A stretch of DNA of 64,000 nucleotides from Henriciella marina DSM 19595 (GCF_000376805.1 NZ_AQXT01000002.1:1798001-1862000); one strand, 5' to 3'. Counted from the first letter of the stretch, positions 16,145 to 25,963 are shown. Made by a program: numbers and translations. Notes: generated by a model from the letters alone, not told the origin.

Positions 16145-19100
16145 CTATTCGGCGGCAATCAGCGTCTGTTTCTGTTTCGGCATGCCGCCTTCCGGCCAGT
16201 TCTTCATGAGCTCTTCCTCATGACCCTTCGCCGCTTCGACGGACGCTTCCTTGACGTGGCCATAGCCACGGATTTCGTCCGGGATAGATGCAATGGCGAC
16301 GGCAAGCTCATGGTTCTTCCTGGTCAGCTTGCCTGACATCGAGGCGACGCGCTCCAGATAGGTATCGCGCAGGCCGCGCTCCATTTTGCGCTCTTCGGTA
16401 TAGCCAAACGGATCGAAGGCTGTTCCACGAAGGCTTTTGAACCGGCGCATAATCTTGAAGACGGTCTTCATCCACGGGCCGAAGGGCTTTTTCTTCAGGT
16501 GGCCGTTGGAGTCCTTCTTCGCGATGAGCGGCGGTGCCATCAGATATTTGATCTTGCCACCATGGAAGGTTTCGCGAAGCTTCTTCTCGAACGTGCCATC
16601 TGTGTGGAGGCGCGCGACCTCATACTCATCCTTGTAGGCCATCAGCTTGAACGCGAACTTCGCCACAGCCGTGGTGAAGCCCTCGCCCAGACCTGCGGCT
16701 TCTTCATCCCTGCGGACTTTTGCGACGAGGTCGCGGTACTTCTGCGCATAGGCACCGTTCTGGTAAGCGGTCAGGCGGTCGGCGCGGTTCTCGATCAGCT
16801 CATCGAGCGTCATCGGTTTCACGTCGCCGCGCGGGTCTGAGGTCGTTTCGAGACGGTCAGGGTCAACAGCGGCGATCCGGCCGACGTCGAACGCCTTCAT
16901 GTTCTCTTCGATCTTCACGCCGTTCAGCTTGATTGCGCGGTAAAGGCCCCGAAGCGAGACGGGGATATAACCCTTCTGCCAGGCAAAGCCGATCATGACC
17001 ATATTGGTGTAGATCGCATCATTCAGATAACCGAGCGCAAGGGATTCTGCATCGATCGAGCCGAACTCCTTAGCCTGCCGTTTCACCCGAGCCGCGAGAA
17101 GCTGGCTCTCGAATGTCTTTGACCGGTCACGAATGAACTCGCTGGTCGGTGTGACATCCGCATTCGCGGTGACGTGCGTGCGGCCGACATCCATGAGCGA
17201 GATGGCGTCGCCGCCAGCTGCCACGACGAGGTCGCAGCCGATGATGGCGTCGCAGGAGGCAGGTGGCACCCGGCCGGTCGAGATCATGTCTGGCTCTTTG
17301 GCAAAGCGCAGGTGCGAGAGCACGGGCCCGCCTTTCTGGGCGAGGCCGGTCATGTCCAGCGACGAGGCAGCATTGCCATCCACATGCGCGGCCATGGCAA
17401 GAACAGACGCGACGGTTGTCACACCCGTTCCACCAACGCCGGTGAACAGGACGTTCCACGGCTGGGCCACGGGTGGCAGGTCTGGAAGCGGCAGGTCTGA
17501 CGCGTCCACCTCAAGAACAGGTGCATCCTCGGCCGCAAAATGCGCGTCCGTGATGGTCACGAAGCTTGGGCAGAAGCCGCGCAGGCATGAGAGGTCGGTG
17601 TTGCAGGTCGACTGGTTGATGCGGCGCTTGCGGCCAAGCTCGGTCTCGACGGGCTCAACCGACAGGCAGTTCGATTTGATCGAACAGTCACCGCAGCCTT
17701 CGCAGACTTCCTGATTGATCATCACGCGGACGCGGTCCGGCTCACGCAGGCCGCGCTTGGAGCGGCGGCGCTTTTCGGTGGCGCAGACCTGATCATAGAT
17801 CATGACCGAAACGCCTTTGGTATCGCGCAGCATTTTCTGCACGTCATCAAGCTCTTCGCGGTCATAGATTTTGACAGAGCGCGGCAAGCCTTTGACCCCT
17901 GCATAGCGGGTGGGGTCTTCAGTGACGACGACGATGGTCTTGACGCCTTCGGCCTCAACCTGCTGGGCGATATCGACCGGCGTCTGACCAGACTCGACGG
18001 TCTGGCCGCCCGTCATGGCGACCGCATCATTGTAGAGGATCTTGTAGGTCATGTTCGCGCCAGAGGTGACAGCGGCACGGATGGCAAGCGAGCCAGAGTG
18101 CGAATAGGTGCCGTCGCCAAGATTGACGAACATATGGTCTTCTTCAGTGGCAAAATACTGGCCGATCCAGGCAACGCCTTCGCCGCCCATCTGGCTGGTC
18201 ATGTCGGTTTTGCGGTCCGGCATGAAGTTCGCCATATAGTGGCAACCAATACCCGCAAGCGCGCGCGAGCCTTCTGGCACCGTGGTTGAGGTATTGTGCG
18301 GGCAGCCCGAGCAATAATGCGGCGAGCGCACGGTTGGCGATGCGTTCGATATTGCCGCCTGACCGGCCGCCCCAACGCGTTCGAAATAGCGCTCGGCTGG
18401 CGCGCGGTCCCAGTCGCCCGGCACGGCGCCCATAAGGGCCTGCGCCATTTCAGGCACGGGAATGGACGAGACCTGGCTCAAGAGCTGTTTGCCGAACCGG
18501 TCCTTCTTGCCCTCAATATATGGGCGCTCATTATCCGGCAGGCTGTAGAGAACCGAGCGAAGCTGTTCTTCGATCAGCGGGCGCTTGTGCTCGATGACCA
18601 GAACGCGTTCGAGGCCTTTGCAGAACTCACGGATACGCGTTGGCTCCAGCGGCCATGGCATGGCGACCTTGAAGACGCTGATACCAAGACGGCCCGCCTC
18701 TTCTGGCGTCAGACCAATCGCGGCCAGCGCTTCAAAGATATCGCGGGCGGCCTGGCCGGTCGTGATAATGCCGACGCGGGGGCGCGGCGACGGGATCAGC
18801 ACGTGATCCAAGTGGTTCGCGCGGACCCAGGCCTGAGCAGCCGGAAGCTTCACCTCGCGCAGGCGGCGCTCCTTTTCGATCGGATTGTCGCCGCGGCGCA
18901 TATGGACGCCGGCTTCGGGAAACTCGAATTCAGGCGTGATCAGTTTGAGACGGTTCAGCGTGACGTCGACGACAGCGCCGGAATCCATCGTGTCGGCCAA
19001 CGCGATCAGCGAAGACCAGGCGCCGGAAAAGCGGCTCATCGCCCAGCCATGGATACCGTAGTCGAGGACGTCCTGAATGGAGGCGGGGTTGAGAACAGGG

Positions 19101-19603
19101 ATCTCAGCGTCGCGCATCGCATATTCGGATTGGGACGGAAGCGTTGAGGATTTACAGGTGTGGTCGTCGCCGCAGATGGCGAGGACACCGCCGAGGCGGG
19201 AGCTGCCTGCGGCATTGGCATGCTTGAATGCGTCGCCTGAGCGGTCTACGCCCGGCGCCTTGCCGTACCAGATGCCAAACAGACCATCGCGTTTGGCGCC
19301 CGGGAAGAGACCCAGCTGCTGAGAGCCCCAGACAGCGGTCGCGCCGAGATCTTCATTGAGGCCTTCCCAAAACTCGATGTCATACTTATCCAGCCACTTG
19401 CCGGCGGCGCGCAATTGCTGGTCATATCCGCCAAGCGGCGAGCCGCGATAACCAGAGATAAAACCGCCCGTATTATGGCCTGCTGCAAGGTCCAGGCGCC
19501 TCTGATCAAGCGGCAGGCGAACGAGCGCCTGAATGCCGGTCATATAGGCATGGCCCTCGACAAGATCGTATTTATCGTTCAGCGTGACTTCGCGGTGTTC
19601 CAA
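16145..19603 (-). CDS. Indolepyruvate:ferredoxin oxidoreductase, fused subunits
   Basis: 1152 residues from TTG 19603, chosen because GGGAGG lies 6 bases upstream; the longer frame to 19765 crosses the divergent gene. Order: pyrimidine-binding N-terminal part, TPP domain (GIGCHYMANFM near 450; NLGDGTYSHSG near 500), a cluster-binding segment about 630-680 (CEGCGDC...C and CNTDLSCLRGFC), and a gamma domain from about 718 (FTGVGGTGVTTVAS). The enzyme oxidatively decarboxylates aryl-pyruvates from aromatic amino acid breakdown to acyl-CoAs and reduces ferredoxin. It is divergent from an Lrp-family regulator. Confidence 0.94.
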   Translation of the reverse strand: MEHREVTLNDKYDLVEGHAYMTGIQALVRLPLDQRRLDLAAGHNTGGFISGYRGSPLGGYDQQLRAAGKWLDKYDIEFWEGLNEDLGATAVWGSQQLGLFPGAKRDGLFGIWYGKAPGVDRSGDAFKHANAAGSSRLGGVLAICGDDHTCKSSTLPSQSEYAMRDAEIPVLNPASIQDVLDYGIHGWAMSRFSGAWSSLIALADTMDSGAVVDVTLNRLKLITPEFEFPEAGVHMRRGDNPIEKERRLREVKLPAAQAWVRANHLDHVLIPSPRPRVGIITTGQAARDIFEALAAIGLTPEEAGRLGISVFKVAMPWPLEPTRIREFCKGLERVLVIEHKRPLIEEQLRSVLYSLPDNERPYIEGKKDRFGKQLLSQVSSIPVPEMAQALMGAVPGDWDRAPAERYFERVGAAGQAAISNASPTVRSPHYCSGCPHNTSTTVPEGSRALAGIGCHYMANFMPDRKTDMTSQMGGEGVAWIGQYFATEEDHMFVNLGDGTYSHSGSLAIRAAVTSGANMTYKILYNDAVAMTGGQTVESGQTPVDIAQQVEAEGVKTIVVVTEDPTRYAGVKGLPRSVKIYDREELDDVQKMLRDTKGVSVMIYDQVCATEKRRRSKRGLREPDRVRVMINQEVCEGCGDCSIKSNCLSVEPVETELGRKRRINQSTCNTDLSCLRGFCPSFVTITDAHFAAEDAPVLEVDASDLPLPDLPPVAQPWNVLFTGVGGTGVTTVASVLAMAAHVDGNAASSLDMTGLAQKGGPVLSHLRFAKEPDMISTGRVPPASCDAIIGCDLVVAAGGDAISLMDVGRTHVTANADVTPTSEFIRDRSKTFESQLLAARVKRQAKEFGSIDAESLALGYLNDAIYTNMVMIGFAWQKGYIPVSLRGLYRAIKLNGVKIEENMKAFDVGRIAAVDPDRLETTSDPRGDVKPMTLDELIENRADRLTAYQNGAYAQKYRDLVAKVRRDEEAAGLGEGFTTAVAKFAFKLMAYKDEYEVARLHTDGTFEKKLRETFHGGKIKYLMAPPLIAKKDSNGHLKKKPFGPWMKTVFKIMRRFKSLRGTAFDPFGYTEERKMERGLRDTYLERVASMSGKLTRKNHELAVAIASIPDEIRGYGHVKEASVEAAKGHEEELMKNWPEGGMPKQKQTLIAAE

Positions 19604-19700
19604 GGAACGCCTCCCATAAAAATCGTTAAGCCATATTATTTGCATTTTTTGTCGAAAATGCTTGCCCTTATTGCCGTATATAGCGTAAGAACAGGCAAGT

Positions 19701-19723
19701 TGTTCCAGAATACTGTATGAACA
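19701..19723. promoter_or_regulatory. Candidate Lrp-family binding site
   Basis: TGTTC (19701-19705) and GAACA (19719-19723) flank an AATACTG core in the AT-rich divergent space, just before the regulator's ribosome binding site. This is a guess from symmetry and position. Confidence 0.3.
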
Positions 19724-19733
19724 GGGAGAAAAA

Positions 19734-20228
19734 TTGCCCCAGTCACTTGATGCCATCGACGCCAAAATTCTGGACCTGATTCAGAAGGACGCTGCCCTGT
19801 CAGTCGCAGAAATCGCGGACCGTGTCGGGTTGTCTTCCTCACCCTGCTGGCGCCGCATCAAGCGGATGGAAGAGGCGGGCATCATTCAGGGCCGGGTCAC
19901 CCTGCTAGACCGCGACGCGCTCGGCCTCGGCTTCGAGGTCGTGGCAAGTGTGAAACTCGCGCTTCCGAGCAAGGAAAACCTCGCAAAATTCGAGCAGCTT
20001 GTCCAGAAATGGAGCGAGGTCCTCGAATGCATGACGGTGACGGGTGCGGTCGACTATGTGATCCGGATCACGACAACCGACATGCATGCCTATGACACGT
20101 TCCTGCGCGAGAAACTGCTCGGCTCTGGCCTCGTTTCCGATGTGCAGTCGCGCATCGTGATCAACATCGCAAAACGCACGACCGCCCTGCCGCTTGGCCT
20201 TGTCAGCGATTACGTCCCGGCCAGCTAG
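19734..20228 (+). CDS. Lrp/AsnC family transcriptional regulator
   Basis: 164 residues from TTG 19734 with GGGAGA upstream. The winged-helix domain is LDAIDAKILDLIQKDAALSVAEIADRVGLSSSPCWRRIKRME. The C-terminal RAM/ligand domain has LECMTVTGAVDYVIRITTTDMHAYDTFLREKL. The SPCWRRIKR wording is usual for regulators of amino-acid catabolism genes. Its divergent position suggests that it controls the indolepyruvate oxidoreductase and itself. Confidence 0.93.
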   Translation: MPQSLDAIDAKILDLIQKDAALSVAEIADRVGLSSSPCWRRIKRMEEAGIIQGRVTLLDRDALGLGFEVVASVKLALPSKENLAKFEQLVQKWSEVLECMTVTGAVDYVIRITTTDMHAYDTFLREKLLGSGLVSDVQSRIVINIAKRTTALPLGLVSDYVPAS

Positions 20229-20229
20229 A

Positions 20230-21354
20230 ATGGCAGGCGCGGCCCGCCTGCTTGTTCTATTCGTGCTGATGCCCCTTGCCGTGACCGGCGCGCATGCCAG
20301 CCCCATCACCGAACACTGGCTTCAGACGCAAGTCGATGAGGTGCGTGCAGCACATGACGTCGTCGCTCTCGGGGCAGGCATAGCGGTGAGCGATGGCGCG
20401 CCCATCGTCGCTGTTTCAGGGACCGTCTCAAAAAGCGAGGACACTCTGGTTGCAGAGGACGACGCCTGGCATATCGGATCGAACACGAAAGCTCTGACCG
20501 CGCTGCTTTATGCCAGGCTGGTCGAAGACGAACGCGCCTCATGGGACGCCGGCCTCGTCGATCTGTTCGGCCCAGACCTAGGCGATATCGACCCGGCCTG
20601 GACCTCGATCACAGTGAGAGACCTGTTCGCCCATCGCTCTGGCGTCGGTCAGATTGGGCCGATGTGGCTTCTGGCGCGCCACAATGACGACGCCGCCCTG
20701 CCCGAACAGCGGTTCGAGACCGCCAGATCACGGCTGGCCGAGCCACCGCGCGCCAAGCCCGGCGCGTTTGAGTACAGCAATCTCAATTACATCATCGCCG
20801 GCGCCGCCATCGAGATCATCACGGGGATGAGCTGGGAGGACGCCTTTCGCGAAATTCTTCTGGTGGATGGTGACGCGAACTTAGCCGATGGCTGGGGCTT
20901 TGGTCCGCCGCAGACCGGACCGGTCGGACATAAGCGGAACCTCTTGGGCATGAAAACGCCGGCGGGGCGGGGCGCGAGCGCGGATAATCCCGGGGCGCTT
21001 GGTCCTGCCGGAACCGCTCATGCACCACTGGCGAGCCACGTCCTCCTGCTGCAGCAATTTCTTTATGAAGACGGCGAACTGATGACAGATGCGACGCGCC
21101 AGACATTGCTTTCGCCGTGGCCGGACGAGACGGCCGATTATGCATTGGGATGGGGGGTCGGGGAGCGAGACAGCCTTGGCAGGATATTTGCCCATCAAGG
21201 CTCAAACACTATGTGGCTCTCGCATGCAGAGCTGGTCCCTTCCAAGGACGCCGTCTTTGTCGTCAACGCCAATGAGTTTTCGGATGCGTCCAGAAAAGCC
21301 GTCGGCGAACTCGTCGGCAGGATCGAGACCCGTCTGGCTGAAGAAAGCGATTGA
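20230..21354 (+). CDS. Serine hydrolase, class C beta-lactamase/PBP-like
   Basis: 374 residues, starting one base after the regulator's stop, so likely co-transcribed with it. A signal peptide (about 1-24) indicates export. The catalytic S-x-x-K is SNTK in HIGSNTKALTAL near residue 83, the Y-x-N motif is YSN in FEYSNLNYIIAGA, and the third motif is HQG. These mark the beta-lactamase/penicillin-binding-protein-like family, which includes esterases and peptidases; resistance activity should not be assumed. Confidence 0.88.
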   Translation: MAGAARLLVLFVLMPLAVTGAHASPITEHWLQTQVDEVRAAHDVVALGAGIAVSDGAPIVAVSGTVSKSEDTLVAEDDAWHIGSNTKALTALLYARLVEDERASWDAGLVDLFGPDLGDIDPAWTSITVRDLFAHRSGVGQIGPMWLLARHNDDAALPEQRFETARSRLAEPPRAKPGAFEYSNLNYIIAGAAIEIITGMSWEDAFREILLVDGDANLADGWGFGPPQTGPVGHKRNLLGMKTPAGRGASADNPGALGPAGTAHAPLASHVLLLQQFLYEDGELMTDATRQTLLSPWPDETADYALGWGVGERDSLGRIFAHQGSNTMWLSHAELVPSKDAVFVVNANEFSDASRKAVGELVGRIETRLAEESD

Positions 21355-21358
21355 GGCG

Positions 21359-22435
21359 TCAGATTGCAGGCGCGATCACTCGGGTCACATGACCGTCGGA
21401 GCGGTTGAGCGTCCTTGCTTCGCCGCCCGGCCAGACCTGAAGACGGGTTTCCATCATCGGCGTGTCCGTATTGCCGCCAAAGAGCGCTTCTGACTCATAG
21501 GATAGCCAGGCGAGCGGCGCGTCGGCAGTGGCTTTTTCGCCATGTGCGGCGATCGTGCTCATGATCTGGCCGATCACATCGCGCGGCGGATAGATCAGGA
21601 AAACCGAGTGGAAGACGACGGTAAGGCTGTTCTTCGGACGGGCGCTTAGCTTGCGCGCGATCCAGTCCGCCGCATCTGCCTTTTCAACGCGGATGCCGGT
21701 CTTCTGCGCAAGACGCACGGCCGCATCGAGGCGCGACAGACGCTCTTTCTGATCTGGCCACGTATAACATTTAAGCCGCGTGATCTGGTCGGGATCGCTC
21801 AGATCGAACGGTGACAGGTCGCACGCGGCCCGGCTTTCGACACGCGGCTGCGCCGATAGATGCTGCGGCGGGTCCATCTGCCAGTCAGTGCTGACGGTCA
21901 CGCCGCTCGTTTCACGGGTCAGTCGTTGCCAGGTAGACGTCGAGTAGGAGTAGCGGTCCCAGTTCTGGTTGAGACCGGCGCTCGCACCCAGCTCCAGAAG
22001 GTGCATCGGCATATCAAAGCGGTGCGCAAGCTCCAGAAAGCCCGGCAGGAGCGCGATGCAGCGGCGGGTTTCGTTCGTCTGGGGCGGGCTTTCCAGAAAG
22101 CGTGTGACCCAGTCCCCGTTCCCGGCGAGCCAATCACGCGCAACCGGCCAGACTGTCTTCATCGACCAGCCGGGGTTTTGCGCGGGGTACTCAGCCGCAA
22201 GCTTCGGCGCGCGGCCGATCAGCGTCGCATGATGGAGGCAGCCGGCCAGCCGCAGCGCAAGTGCGTCCTTGCGCGGATTTGTCGGCCAGTCAGAAACAAG
22301 GCTGGCGACAATGCCGCCAGCCTCGAAATCTTCAGCAAAGGCAAGACAAAGGTCTGCCGTAAAGGGCGAGCCCAGAGCCCGGCACCAGTCCGCCTGCTCG
22401 CGGAAATGGTCCGGGATAATGGTTTCGCCGAGCAA
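21359..22435 (-). CDS. DUF2332 family protein
   Basis: 358 residues from TTG 22435 (AGG 6 bases upstream), which lies 8 bases after the thiolase stop; GTG 22459 is an alternative. Recognisable DUF2332 features are FREQADWCRALGSPFTADLC near the start, the MPMHLLELGASAGLNQNWDRY block, which looks like an S-adenosylmethionine-type Gly motif, and FHSVFLIYPP. The function is unknown. It is likely co-transcribed with the upstream thiolase. Confidence 0.85.
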   Translation of the reverse strand: MLGETIIPDHFREQADWCRALGSPFTADLCLAFAEDFEAGGIVASLVSDWPTNPRKDALALRLAGCLHHATLIGRAPKLAAEYPAQNPGWSMKTVWPVARDWLAGNGDWVTRFLESPPQTNETRRCIALLPGFLELAHRFDMPMHLLELGASAGLNQNWDRYSYSTSTWQRLTRETSGVTVSTDWQMDPPQHLSAQPRVESRAACDLSPFDLSDPDQITRLKCYTWPDQKERLSRLDAAVRLAQKTGIRVEKADAADWIARKLSARPKNSLTVVFHSVFLIYPPRDVIGQIMSTIAAHGEKATADAPLAWLSYESEALFGGNTDTPMMETRLQVWPGGEARTLNRSDGHVTRVIAPAI

Positions 22436-22442
22436 TGCGGGC

Positions 22443-23621
22443 CTAGGTGCGCTCGACACACATGGCGATGCCTTCACCCCCGCCGATGCAGAGCGAGGCA
22501 ACGCCCTTCTTGACGTCGCGGTCTTCCATCGCCGCCAGAAGCGTCACGAGAATACGCGCCCCGGACGCCCCGATCGGGTGCCCCATCGCGCAGGCGCCGC
22601 CATGCACGTTCACGATGTCGTGGCTGATGCCCATTTCCTTCATCGCGATCATCGGGACGACGGCAAAGGCTTCATTGATCTCCCACAGGTCGACATCATC
22701 CTTGGTCCAGCCGGCTTTCTCGAGCGCCTTCTTCATTGCTGGCACGGGGGCCGTGGTGAAATATTCCGGCTCATGCGCGTGGCTGGAAGACGAGACGATC
22801 TTCGCGATTGGCTTGAGGCCGCGTTTTTCAGCCTCGGACTGGCGCATCAGGACGAGCGCAGCGGCGCCGTCAGAGATGGCCGATGCGTTTGCCGCGGTGA
22901 CCGTGCCGTCCTTGTTGAAGGCAGGCTTCAGGGTTGGGATCTTGTCCGGGCGTGCCGTGCGTGGAAGCTCATCGGTGTCGACCGTGACGTCGCCCTTGCG
23001 GGTTTTCATCGTGACAGGGGCGATCTCGCGCTTGAACTTGCCGCCTTCGGTCGCCTTCTTGGCACGATCGAGCGTTTCGAGCGCATAGGCATCCTGCTGC
23101 TCACGGGTGAACTGGTACTCGCGCGCGATCATGTCAGCGAAATTACCCATCGGCCCGCCTGCATAGGCGTCTTCCAGACCGTCGGTCGCCATGTGGTCCT
23201 TCATGCCGGCCGCGCCGTATTTGTGGCCCTTGCGAAGATCGACGAGGTGCGGCGCATTGGTCATCGACTCCATGCCGCCGGCCACGATGATGTTTGCATT
23301 TCCAGCCGCAATCGCATTGGCGCCCATGACCGCAGCCTGAAGGCCGGAGCCGCACATCTTGTTGATCGTGGTCGCTTCGGTGCCTTTGTCGAGACCTGCC
23401 TTGATCGCAGCCTGACGGGCCGGGGCCTGACCCTGACCGGCCGGCAGGCAGTTGCCCATGATGATTTCATTGACGTCGGTCTCAGAGAGCTTGGCCTCGT
23501 TCGAGGCGGCTTTGACGGCGATCGCGCCAAGCTCGTTCGCGGACATGCCGGCAAGGTCACCGAGCAGGCCACCCATGGGCGTGCGGGACATACCTACGAT
23601 TACTACGGGATCATCAGCCAT
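22443..23621 (-). CDS. Acetyl-CoA C-acetyltransferase (thiolase)
   Basis: 392 residues, normal length. The acylated Cys is in NKMCGSGLQAA (near residue 90), the HEAFA-type motif is NEAFAVVP, and the C-terminal motifs are GGACAMGHPIGASGAR and CIGGGEG with the second catalytic Cys. It condenses or cleaves acetoacetyl-CoA/3-ketoacyl-CoA; biosynthetic or degradative use cannot be told. No reductase or PHA synthase gene is adjacent. GGAGG-type sequence (CCGGAGGAATAG) precedes the ATG. Confidence 0.96.
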   Translation of the reverse strand: MADDPVVIVGMSRTPMGGLLGDLAGMSANELGAIAVKAASNEAKLSETDVNEIIMGNCLPAGQGQAPARQAAIKAGLDKGTEATTINKMCGSGLQAAVMGANAIAAGNANIIVAGGMESMTNAPHLVDLRKGHKYGAAGMKDHMATDGLEDAYAGGPMGNFADMIAREYQFTREQQDAYALETLDRAKKATEGGKFKREIAPVTMKTRKGDVTVDTDELPRTARPDKIPTLKPAFNKDGTVTAANASAISDGAAALVLMRQSEAEKRGLKPIAKIVSSSSHAHEPEYFTTAPVPAMKKALEKAGWTKDDVDLWEINEAFAVVPMIAMKEMGISHDIVNVHGGACAMGHPIGASGARILVTLLAAMEDRDVKKGVASLCIGGGEGIAMCVERT

Positions 23622-23819
23622 CTATTCCTCCGGGCTCATTTCTGTCGTCTTTTGCGTGTGCGAAGAAATGCGCCCCAGCCGACGCAGCGTCAAGCCCAAA
23701 TACCCCCAGGCCATGAGGTCAATGCCGCCAAGAAACTTGTATCCGAACACCTTGCCCGAATAAGACCGCGCCCACATGTTGTGGGCGAGCATAGAAACAA
23801 TTCCCGGGAGGATATTATC

Positions 23820-24956
23820 ATGGCCGACACACTTCCAGACGCATTCCGCCAGCTGCGCACGCTTGTTACAGAAGACGGCAAGCTGAAGCTCTCTCTCGAC
23901 AAGGTTGCGATGCCGACACCGGGCGAAGGCGACATCGTGATCCGCGTCGAAGCAACGCCGATCAACCCGTCCGACCTTGGTCTTCTTGTCGGGGCTGCCG
24001 ATCTTTCGACACTCAAGAATGAGGGCAGCAAGGACGACCCGAAGCTCGTCGCAAATATCTCCGGCGCTGGCATGCGGGCCATGCAGGCCCGTGTCGGCCA
24101 GTCGCTCGGCGTAGGCAATGAAGGCGCCGGCACTGTTGTGGCAGCAGGATCGTCCGATGCCGCGCAAGCTCTTATGGGCAAGAAGGTAACCGGTCTCGGC
24201 GGTGAGTTTTACGGCGAATACCGGATGCTCAACGTGGCCCAGGTCATGGAACTGCCGGAAGACGCATCGGCCCGCGATGGGGCGTCCTGCTTCGTCAATC
24301 CGCTGACCGCGCTGTCGTTTCCCGAAACGATGCGGATGGAAGGCCACAAAGCGCTGATCCATACCGCAGCTGCCTCGAACCTCGGCCAGATGCTCAACAA
24401 GATCTGCATCGCCGACGGCGTTGATCTGGTGAACATCGTGCGTAAGCCCGAGCAGGAGAAAATCCTGCGCGACATCGGCGCCAAACACATCGTCAACTCC
24501 TCCAGTGACACCTTTATGGAAGATCTGATCGCAGCGATCGCGGAGACAAAAGCGACGCTTGCCTTCGATGCTGTTGGCGGTGGACCGCTGGCTGGCCAGT
24601 TGCTGACGGCGATGGAAGCGGCCGCGAATATGGGCGCCGAATATAGCCGCTATGGCTCAGCCGATCCCAAGCATGTCTATATCTATGGACGCCTGGACCT
24701 CAGCCCGACCATGATCCCGCCGGGTGTCGGCATGGCCTGGAGCGCTGGCGGCTATCTCCTGACCTACTTCCTGCAGAAAATCGGCTCTGAAGGCCGCGAG
24801 AAACTGCGCAAGCGGGTGATGGATGAGCTGAAGACCACGTTTGCCAGCCACTATACCGATGAAATTTCGCTTGCAGACGCGCTCGATCCGGAAACGCTGA
24901 AACGCTATGACGCCAAGAAGACCGGCGAGAAATTCCTGATCAACCCGACGCTCTAG
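23820..24956 (+). CDS. MDR-family zinc-independent dehydrogenase/quinone reductase-like
   Basis: 378 residues from ATG 23820 with GGGAGGA upstream. The GroES-like N-terminus (VIRVEATPINPSDLGLL) is followed by a nucleotide-binding domain (IHTAAASNLGQMLNKIC, FDAVGGGPLAGQLL). Typical catalytic zinc Cys/His residues are missing, which places it among quinone oxidoreductase or enoyl reductase-like MDR proteins using NADPH. The substrate is unknown. It is divergent from the thiolase with a short hairpin (GCCCACATGTTGTGGGC) between. Confidence 0.88.
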   Translation: MADTLPDAFRQLRTLVTEDGKLKLSLDKVAMPTPGEGDIVIRVEATPINPSDLGLLVGAADLSTLKNEGSKDDPKLVANISGAGMRAMQARVGQSLGVGNEGAGTVVAAGSSDAAQALMGKKVTGLGGEFYGEYRMLNVAQVMELPEDASARDGASCFVNPLTALSFPETMRMEGHKALIHTAAASNLGQMLNKICIADGVDLVNIVRKPEQEKILRDIGAKHIVNSSSDTFMEDLIAAIAETKATLAFDAVGGGPLAGQLLTAMEAAANMGAEYSRYGSADPKHVYIYGRLDLSPTMIPPGVGMAWSAGGYLLTYFLQKIGSEGREKLRKRVMDELKTTFASHYTDEISLADALDPETLKRYDAKKTGEKFLINPTL

Positions 24957-24961
24957 CGAAG

Positions 24962-25387
24962 TTATTCCGTCCTTGCTGCAGCCCTGTTCTCTTCCGGTGT
25001 GCGGATGCGTATTCGCACACTGCCGAGGGCGGGGCTGACAACTTCAAACTCATCGCCAGATTTCATGCCCTCAGGGTAGGCTGTACACGTCTCGGATGTG
25101 GCCAGGCTGGATGTGCTGCAGAGGCGCGCCCCATCTAACCGGTAGGTGCCTTCAAATTTCGTTCCCGCAGCCTCGCCCGAGAAGCTGCCATCCTCATTAT
25201 AGTCGATCTGGATGACGTGGCCCTGCGTGGTCATGACAACGCCGTCCCGCATAACGAAATAGAGCGTATCGATTGATGGCGATTGCGCCGAAACGCCGAC
25301 CGCCAGAATCGCGGTCGTGAAGGAGATGCATAGCAATCGAAGCACGGGGAAACGGTTCCTGACGGTTGAGCGGGTAAAGGCTATCAT
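24962..25387 (-). CDS. Secreted hypothetical protein
   Basis: 141 residues from ATG 25387. The N-terminus has a basic region and a hydrophobic segment (about 17-33) ending VGVSAQ, a signal peptide. The mature part is small and beta-rich with two Cys (CSTSSLATSETC) suggesting a disulfide. I do not recognise a family. It is convergent with the MDR gene, ending 5 bases away, and downstream of the DUF1801 gene on the same strand. Confidence 0.7.
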   Translation of the reverse strand: MIAFTRSTVRNRFPVLRLLCISFTTAILAVGVSAQSPSIDTLYFVMRDGVVMTTQGHVIQIDYNEDGSFSGEAAGTKFEGTYRLDGARLCSTSSLATSETCTAYPEGMKSGDEFEVVSPALGSVRIRIRTPEENRAAARTE

Positions 25388-25415
25388 GACGGCAGGCTTT
25401 TCCAAGCCAGGTAAG

Positions 25416-25784
25416 CTAGCGAACGCGCTGGGGTGATGACTGATCCAGGGCAATGGCGCAATCAATGATGTCGATCAGTTCGTCATCTATCTCCGAAAGG
25501 TCTCGCACCTTCACATGGCGGAGCGCCTTTCCGCTGCCTTCGATACGCCCGCAGAAGTCCGCAGCAAGCCGGGCGCCTGACCATAGCTGCAGGTTGCAAT
25601 GATGGGCATGGGCGATGACCGAAATTACGCGCTCATTACCAGACCAGCAGGGCGCGCCCCACGCCACTGTCGCAATCAGACCCGGCCCTCTGGACGGAAC
25701 GATCCGCGCGAGTTCTTCGACAATCTCCTTCATCGGACCGGAGAGCCGGTCAAAATAGGATTGAACTGCCTGGGGCAACGGCAT
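25416..25784 (-). CDS. DUF1801 (YdhG-like) domain protein
   Basis: 122 residues. It matches the small DUF1801 fold: VQSYFDRLSGPMKEIVEELARIV at the start, a central WGAPCWSGNERVISVIAHAHHCNLQLWSGARL, and a C-terminal helix with EIDDELIDIIDCAIAL. The family is cytoplasmic and poorly understood, related to iron chaperone/YdhG-like proteins. Confidence 0.82.
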   Translation of the reverse strand: MPLPQAVQSYFDRLSGPMKEIVEELARIVPSRGPGLIATVAWGAPCWSGNERVISVIAHAHHCNLQLWSGARLAADFCGRIEGSGKALRHVKVRDLSEIDDELIDIIDCAIALDQSSPQRVR

Positions 25785-25901
25785 GTCGGTCTTCCTTCTG
25801 GCCCACCTCCTTGTGTGTGAGGCGCGCCATGAAAAACAGAAGTAGGCGAAGAAGAAAAGTAATTTGGCACAAGACCCGCAGATTTTGTTGCAGTCAAAAG
25901 T

Positions 25902-25930
25902 AAAAAGGGCGGACCATTATGGCCCGCCCT
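25902..25930 (-). terminator. Rho-independent terminator after the M13 peptidase
   Basis: On the minus strand AGGGCGG pairs with CCGCCCT, followed by TTTTTA (25906-25901 side). Confidence 0.85.
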
Positions 25931-25963
25931 CTTCTCATTTCATTCCGGATCGCTTGTTGCGAT

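Noticed and set aside
20230-21354. Antibiotic-resistance beta-lactamase
   Set aside because: The S-x-x-K, Y-x-N and HxG motifs define only the broad serine hydrolase family; many members are esterases or peptidases.
22269-24956. An 895-codon plus-strand open frame continuous with the MDR dehydrogenase
   Set aside because: Its first 1500 bases are antisense to the thiolase and DUF2332 genes, it has no ribosome binding site, and the dehydrogenase has its own well-spaced start at 23820.
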